Shown here: piece after piece, positions 59,747-64,000 of the stretch
Layout: each line of letters begins with the position of its first letter
How positions within the stretch are numbered: position 1 is the stretch's first letter
Assembly (NCBI GenBank): GCA_904374465.1
Contig: CAJFFY010000011.1
Location: 1-64,000, forward strand
Reading direction: 5' to 3'
Length of the DNA: 64,000 nucleotides
Origin: an uncultured Subdoligranulum sp.
GTDB taxonomy: Bacteria; Bacillota; Clostridia; Oscillospirales; Ruminococcaceae
Position numbers and translations under genes: made by a program
The notes under the pieces: generated by a model
Seen by the model: the letters and a program-made list of their open reading frames with translations, nothing else
Databases searched by the model: none
Told to the model about the DNA's origin: nothing

Positions 59747-60895
59747 ATGCCGACCCCCCAGCGTCCCGGGCCTGACCGTTCCCGTCGGCCCCGGCCGGAA
59801 AATCAATACAACTGGCAGGATGGCTGGGCACAACCTCAGCCGCCCCGCACACGCCGCGGACCGCTCACACCGGAGCAGCAGCGGGCCATCGCCCGCCGCG
59901 CCCGGGAACGCCGCCGTCGTCGCCGCCGCACCCTGCTGGTGGGCACGGCCGGGGGCATTCTGATTCTGTCCGGCATCATCACCGCGCTGCTGCCCAAAAG
60001 TGTGACCGGGGAGGCGCCCGAAGCCGAATCGGTGGCCACGGGCAGTGCCCAGCTGGTGGCGCCCCTGCCCTACGGCGGCAGCAGTGATGCGGGGGATGCC
60101 TCGGCCTCGGCGCCGGCCATCAACTGGGGCACCGTGGGGCCGGTTCAGCAAAGCGGGGACCAGGGCTATACCTACACCGCGCTGCCCGCCGCGCCGACAG
60201 CGGTGCCGGAATTCGGCCGGGTGGATACTTCCTGGTTTGCCGATGCCGCCTTCCTGGGGGATTCGTTGACCGCCGGTTTCAGCGCCAGCGAGTACAACAT
60301 CGATGTGGGCGGCGCGCTGATCTGCGGGTATGAGGGGATCAGTCCCAACACCATTGTCAACCGCACCACGGTGACCAGCCCCGACCGGGGAGACGAGGTG
60401 GCCATGGATGTGTTGACCAACGCCCAGCCGGCCAAGCTGTATATTCTGATCGGCACCAACGCGCTGGTACAGACCGGCAATGACGAGAGCTTTTTGGCCT
60501 ACTATGGCCGGATGCTGGACGATCTGCAGGCGGCACTGCCCAACACGGCAATTTACGTGCAATCCATTCTGTCGGCCACCCAGGAGACGGTGACCGAGGA
60601 TGCACCGGGTCTGGCGCCCGACCGGCTGGCCACCATCAATGCGGCCATCCAGGGGCTGTGCGCCGAGCGCGGCTGCTATTTCCTGGACCTCAATGCCGAG
60701 TTCCGGGATGAATCCGGGTATCTGCTCAGCGATTACGCCCAGCCGGACGGCATTCATCTGACGGTTTCGGGGTACAACAAGTGGGTCAGCTATCTGTGCA
60801 CCCATGTGCCCTACAACAAAAACAATCCCTACCAGGCCGGCAGCACCTACTATCTCAGCGATGACCTGAAACAGCTGCTGGCTGACATTCCCTGA
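59747..60895 (+). CDS. Membrane-anchored SGNH/GDSL-type hydrolase
   Basis: 382 residues. A cytoplasmic Pro/Arg-rich N-terminus (about 1-70, with RARERRRRRRR) precedes a membrane helix (about 72-92). A linker rich in Ala/Ser leads to an SGNH hydrolase domain (about 165-360). Blocks: FLGDSLTAGF with the nucleophile Ser, IGTNALVQTG for the Asn block, and DGIHLTVSGY for the Asp/His block. Likely deacetylates or deacylates an extracellular glycan. The ATG at 59747 has AAAGGAGGGG upstream. A -10 TATAAT is at 59694-59699. Confidence 0.88.
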   Translation: MPTPQRPGPDRSRRPRPENQYNWQDGWAQPQPPRTRRGPLTPEQQRAIARRARERRRRRRRTLLVGTAGGILILSGIITALLPKSVTGEAPEAESVATGSAQLVAPLPYGGSSDAGDASASAPAINWGTVGPVQQSGDQGYTYTALPAAPTAVPEFGRVDTSWFADAAFLGDSLTAGFSASEYNIDVGGALICGYEGISPNTIVNRTTVTSPDRGDEVAMDVLTNAQPAKLYILIGTNALVQTGNDESFLAYYGRMLDDLQAALPNTAIYVQSILSATQETVTEDAPGLAPDRLATINAAIQGLCAERGCYFLDLNAEFRDESGYLLSDYAQPDGIHLTVSGYNKWVSYLCTHVPYNKNNPYQAGSTYYLSDDLKQLLADIP

Positions 60896-60915
60896 ACGTG
60901 AAAAAAGGAGATCCT

Positions 60916-62172
60916 ATGCCCAACCAGGAGGAAGGGCCCCGGTACACCGACCCGGGCCATCCCTACAGCGGCAGCGGCAACCGCTACCAGAACCGCTACA
61001 GTAAACAGGATGAATACCATCGGGGGGACGGCCCGTTCCAGTTCCCCTGGTGGGCCATTGTCATCGGCTTTGTGGTGTGGTGGCCGCTGGGATTCATCTT
61101 CATTGCCCTCAACGGCGCCATGCGCAAGGGCAAGCTGGGCGGTTTTGAACAGGCGGCCCGGCAGAAGACCCGCGCCGCGGATTTCAACGTGACCCCGGTC
61201 TACGCGGTGGACGATAGGGAGCGCCCCCCGCAGGAGGCGCCCCGCGCGGAAAAAGCAAAGAAAAAGAAAAAAGCCGCTTCCCAGAACGGCAGCGGTTCCG
61301 GTCTGGCCACCGGGTTGTTCATCGCCGGTATCGCCCTGTTGGCGACGGGGCTGCTGGCTTTGCCGGACAGCCTTTTCTGGCTGCCGGATGTGCTGGCTGA
61401 GGGCGGGCTGCAGTATCTGCCGTACCTGCTGGAGGAATGTGTTCCGGTGCTCATGATGCTCACCGGCGGCGTGGGCTGCCTGTTCGGTGCCCACACGGTG
61501 CGCACCAACCGCCGCATGCGCAAAAAAATCGACAACATCGTGGGCGATGCCCGGAACATGCCCATTGCCGACATTGCAGCCGCCATTCCCTGCAGCTACG
61601 AAAAATGCTGCAAGCACCTGGAAAACTGTATTGACGACGGGGTTTTCGGGCCCGATGCCTACCTGGACATGCGCCGCCGTTACCTGGTGGTCAAAGGCAA
61701 GGCTCCGGAACCCACCCCCGAGGCCCCGCCCCAGCCGGAACAGCCGGTGGAAAAGGACCGCTACCAGGCCATTCTGGATGCCCTGCGCAGCGTCAATGAC
61801 GCCATCCCCGACGAGGAGATGAGCGACAAGATCAGCCGTCTGGAGGCCGTGTCGGCCAAAATTTTTGCCCAGGCCAAGTCTGATCCGGACAAGCTGCCCC
61901 GGATGCGCAAATTCCTGGACTACTATCTGCCCACATCCCTCAAACTGCTCCAGACGTATGCGGAGCTGGATGCCCAGGGGGTGGAAGGGGAAAACATCAC
62001 CGAATCCAAGCACCGCATCGAACAGACGATGGATACCCTGGTTCATGCCTTTGAGACCCAGCTGGACCAGCTTTTCCAGGACGATGCCCTGGATGTGAGC
62101 GCCGATATTGACGTGATGGAAAATATGCTGCGTGCCGACGGTCTGACCGGAGACACGCCGTTCAAACTGTAA
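60916..62172 (+). CDS. XpaC-domain protein with N-terminal membrane region
   Basis: 418 residues. Two membrane stretches (about 45-70 and 130-205), a short helical module (about 205-275, ending YLVVKGK), then a Pro-rich linker and a C-terminal XpaC domain (about 290-410) with DYYLPTSLKLLQTYAEL and VSADIDVMENML, parallel to the protein at 55316. AAAAAAGGAG precedes the ATG at 60916. It follows the SGNH gene closely and runs into the ABC exporter genes, so one operon is likely. Function is unknown. Confidence 0.8.
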   Translation: MPNQEEGPRYTDPGHPYSGSGNRYQNRYSKQDEYHRGDGPFQFPWWAIVIGFVVWWPLGFIFIALNGAMRKGKLGGFEQAARQKTRAADFNVTPVYAVDDRERPPQEAPRAEKAKKKKKAASQNGSGSGLATGLFIAGIALLATGLLALPDSLFWLPDVLAEGGLQYLPYLLEECVPVLMMLTGGVGCLFGAHTVRTNRRMRKKIDNIVGDARNMPIADIAAAIPCSYEKCCKHLENCIDDGVFGPDAYLDMRRRYLVVKGKAPEPTPEAPPQPEQPVEKDRYQAILDALRSVNDAIPDEEMSDKISRLEAVSAKIFAQAKSDPDKLPRMRKFLDYYLPTSLKLLQTYAELDAQGVEGENITESKHRIEQTMDTLVHAFETQLDQLFQDDALDVSADIDVMENMLRADGLTGDTPFKL

Positions 62173-62194
62173 AACAGGGGAGAGATCCGAACCC

Positions 62195-62995
62195 ATGCAA
62201 CACCAAACCGCCGGCCAGCTGCGTACCAGCTGGGGCCATTTTACCAAGTATCGCCCGTTGATCCGGGAACTGGTCACCAGGGACCTCAAAGTCAAATACC
62301 GCCGCAGCTTTCTGGGCTATGTGTGGAGTATCCTCAACCCGCTGCTCATGATGCTGCTGCAGACGCTGGTATTTTCCTACATGTTCCGCTTTGATATTCC
62401 CAACTACCCGCTCTACCTGATCTGCGGCAATACGCTGTTCAATTTCTTCAACGAAAGTACCAACATGGGCATGGGCAGCGTACTGGGCAATTCCTCGCTG
62501 ATCAAAAAAGTCTATGTGCCCAAGTTCATCTTTCCCATCAGCCGGGTGGTTTCCAGCTTTGTGAACCTGCTGTTCAGCCTGGCGGCCATCGTTCTGGTCA
62601 TGCTGATCACCCGCTCGCCACTGTATCCCACGCTGCTGCTGGTCTGGGCGCCGCTGGTGCTGCTGTTCCTGTTCTGCTGCGGCATGGCGTTGCTGCTTTC
62701 GGCCCTGGCGGTCTATTTCCGGGACCTGCAATATCTGTACGGCATCCTGACCATGGCCTGGATGTACGCCACACCGCTGTTTTATCCCCTTTCTCAGCTG
62801 CCCGGATTCATGCAGCAGATCGTCAAGCTCAATCCGCTGTATCACTATATCAACTGCCTGCGCTGCCTGGTCATGTACGGCTTTGTGCCGGGACCTAACA
62901 CCTGGTTCGCCTGTGTGGCCAGCGCCGTCGTCATGGTGGTGCTGGGGCTGGCGGCGTTCCGCAAGCTGCAGCGCAACTTCATTCTGTATCTGTAA
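62195..62995 (+). CDS. Polysaccharide ABC exporter permease (Wzm/TagG-type)
   Basis: 266 residues, six membrane segments. The start (LIRELVTRDLKVKYRRSFLGY) and motif YVPKFIFPISRV fit ABC-2 permeases that export O-antigen, teichoic acid or capsule. ATPase partner is encoded 13 bases downstream. Confidence 0.93.
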   Translation: MQHQTAGQLRTSWGHFTKYRPLIRELVTRDLKVKYRRSFLGYVWSILNPLLMMLLQTLVFSYMFRFDIPNYPLYLICGNTLFNFFNESTNMGMGSVLGNSSLIKKVYVPKFIFPISRVVSSFVNLLFSLAAIVLVMLITRSPLYPTLLLVWAPLVLLFLFCCGMALLLSALAVYFRDLQYLYGILTMAWMYATPLFYPLSQLPGFMQQIVKLNPLYHYINCLRCLVMYGFVPGPNTWFACVASAVVMVVLGLAAFRKLQRNFILYL

Positions 62996-63008
62996 GGAGC
63001 CGCCCGTT

Positions 63009-63749
63009 ATGCCCATCATTCAGGTGCAAGACGTCTCGATGCGCTTCAACCTGGCGCAGGAAAAAACCGAGACCCTCAAGGAGTATGCCGTCAAGCTGCT
63101 CAAACACCAGCTGTTTTTCAACGAATTCTACGCCCTGCAGAATATCTCCTTCTCCATCGAGCCGGGAGAGTCTGTGGCACTCATCGGCCGCAACGGCAGC
63201 GGAAAAAGTACCATGCTCAAGCTCATTGCCGGTGTCATGTACCCCACCCGGGGCACCGTGCGGGTCAATGGCGAGATTGCCCCGCTGATCGAGCTGGGGG
63301 CCGGATTTGACCTGGAACTGACCGCCCGGGAAAATGTTTTCCTCAATGGTGCGGTGCTGGGCCATGACCGGGACTACATGGAAGAACACTTTAAAAATAT
63401 CATCGATTTTGCCGAACTTTGGGATTTTGTGGACGTGCCGGTGAAGAACTATTCCAGCGGAATGATCGCTCGGCTGGGCTTTTCCATTGCCACCGAGGTG
63501 GATGCCGAAATCCTGGCCTGCGACGAGATCCTCTCGGTGGGCGATTTCATGTTCCAGCAAAAATGCCATGAGCGGATGGAGAAAATGCTCTCGGGCGGGA
63601 CCACCCTGCTCTTTGTCAGCCACGACATCAACCAGGTCAAACAGCTCTGCAAGCGCGCCATCTGGATCGACCACGGTCATCTGCGGGGGGACGGCCCTTC
63701 GGCCGAAGTCTGCGATGCCTATGTGGCGGCCATGCAGCGCGGTGAATAA
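63009..63749 (+). CDS. Polysaccharide ABC exporter ATP-binding protein (Wzt/TagH-type)
   Basis: 246 residues. Walker A GRNGSGKST near residue 59, the polysaccharide-type segment IAPLIELGAGFDLELTARENVF, signature NYSSGMIARL, Walker B ILACDEILSVGD. There is no C-terminal carbohydrate-binding extension, unlike some Wzt proteins. It drives export by the permease encoded just upstream. Confidence 0.94.
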   Translation: MPIIQVQDVSMRFNLAQEKTETLKEYAVKLLKHQLFFNEFYALQNISFSIEPGESVALIGRNGSGKSTMLKLIAGVMYPTRGTVRVNGEIAPLIELGAGFDLELTARENVFLNGAVLGHDRDYMEEHFKNIIDFAELWDFVDVPVKNYSSGMIARLGFSIATEVDAEILACDEILSVGDFMFQQKCHERMEKMLSGGTTLLFVSHDINQVKQLCKRAIWIDHGHLRGDGPSAEVCDAYVAAMQRGE

Positions 63750-63757
63750 GGAAGGTT

Positions 63758-64000
63758 ATGACGTTACAGAAAAAACAAAATCTCTGGCGGGAATGCCTGA
63801 CGGTGGCGCTGCTCATCGCCGCCGTGGCCGCCACCGAGTATTTCTTCTTCCAGCTCTGGCGGCTGGACTGGCACGCGCCGATTCTCTATGGCGGGGACGG
63901 CATCTACTGGGTGGGGCAGGTCCAGCGCAGTTATGGGGAACTGACCGGTTCGCTGGGCTGGCCCTTCTACCAGCCGCCCAGCCCCTATGACCCCAACTAC
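63758..64000 (+). CDS. Membrane protein of polysaccharide locus, N-terminal part (runs off window)
   Basis: 81 residues are visible from the ATG at 63758 (AAGGAAGG upstream). One membrane helix (about 16-36) is followed by an extracytoplasmic stretch with LYGGDGIYWVGQVQRSYG and FYQPPSPYDPNY, reminiscent of large membrane glycosyltransferases (DUF6311-like). It follows the ABC exporter genes after eight bases, so it should be part of the same operon. Confidence 0.75.
   Translation, partial: MTLQKKQNLWRECLTVALLIAAVAATEYFFFQLWRLDWHAPILYGGDGIYWVGQVQRSYGELTGSLGWPFYQPPSPYDPNY

Noticed and set aside
1..64000. CRISPR arrays, insertion sequences, integrases, tRNA or rRNA genes
   Set aside because: None was found on reading both strands: no regular spaced repeats, no transposase or recombinase frames and no tRNA-like cloverleaf noticed. 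A dedicated tRNA scan was not run.

Overview
The window looks like chromosomal DNA of a GC-rich, low-motility gut Clostridium relative, most like the Oscillospiraceae (Gemmiger / Subdoligranulum / Faecalibacterium group). The reasons are Firmicutes-type regulation (a T-box leader, BglG-type antitermination, strong intrinsic terminators), AGGAGG ribosome binding sites, an LL-diaminopimelate route for cell wall lysine precursors, a glycolytic pgk-tpiA-gpmI block, and GC-rich codon use. No rRNA, tRNA, CRISPR array, phage or insertion sequence was seen. Species is an inference, not a search result.

Layout. 1-3829: 5' part of thrS behind a T-box leader, then a divergent polar amino acid ABC importer. 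3868-9210: a gamma carbonic anhydrase-like protein, a HAD phosphatase, a BglG-type antiterminator with two RAT/terminator modules but no PTS permease, a broken HAD gene, then ptsH and ptsI. 9300-13886 (minus): a tightly overlapping three-gene operon of a radical SAM/SPASM enzyme, a membrane protein with a cytoplasmic alternating Cys-Ala tail, and a two-module AAA+ ATPase. This is the best candidate for an undescribed system. 14018-18532: YitT-type membrane protein, prfC, a frameshifted oxidoreductase and an M23 peptidase. 18583-21090: ArsR-HMA-P-type ATPase metal efflux operon. 21206-27303: a uracil permease remnant, thioesterase, NdpA-like protein, Tag glycosylase, GH28 enzyme, DUF436 and YggS proteins. 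27382-36145: a GntR/ABC operon, pullulanase, AlkZ-like protein, and membrane proteins.

36300-39975 is the glycolytic block. 40107-49793 holds two large polytopic membrane proteins, a CaCA-like protein, proS, acpP, dapF, dapL and a flavin-binding oxidase-like protein. 49921-53843 (minus) is a stripped mre/min locus: mreC, PBP2, minD, mgsA. The mreB, mreD, minC, minE and rodA genes usually found with these in clostridia are absent, and MinD ends before its membrane-targeting helix. 53922-58794 carries a HAD phosphatase, a hypoxanthine/uracil-type DNA glycosylase, and an XpaC-TelA-LemA-TPM envelope-stress style cluster. 58861-64000 has an SDR, an SGNH hydrolase, a second XpaC protein, and the start of a polysaccharide export locus (Wzm/Wzt-like ABC transporter plus a membrane protein running off the window).

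Many promoters here read TTGCAA or TTGC-- at -35, then 17 bases, then a TATAAT-like -10. Three genes are visibly decayed: the HAD fragment at 6514, the uracil permease at 21583 and the oxidoreductase at 16737.
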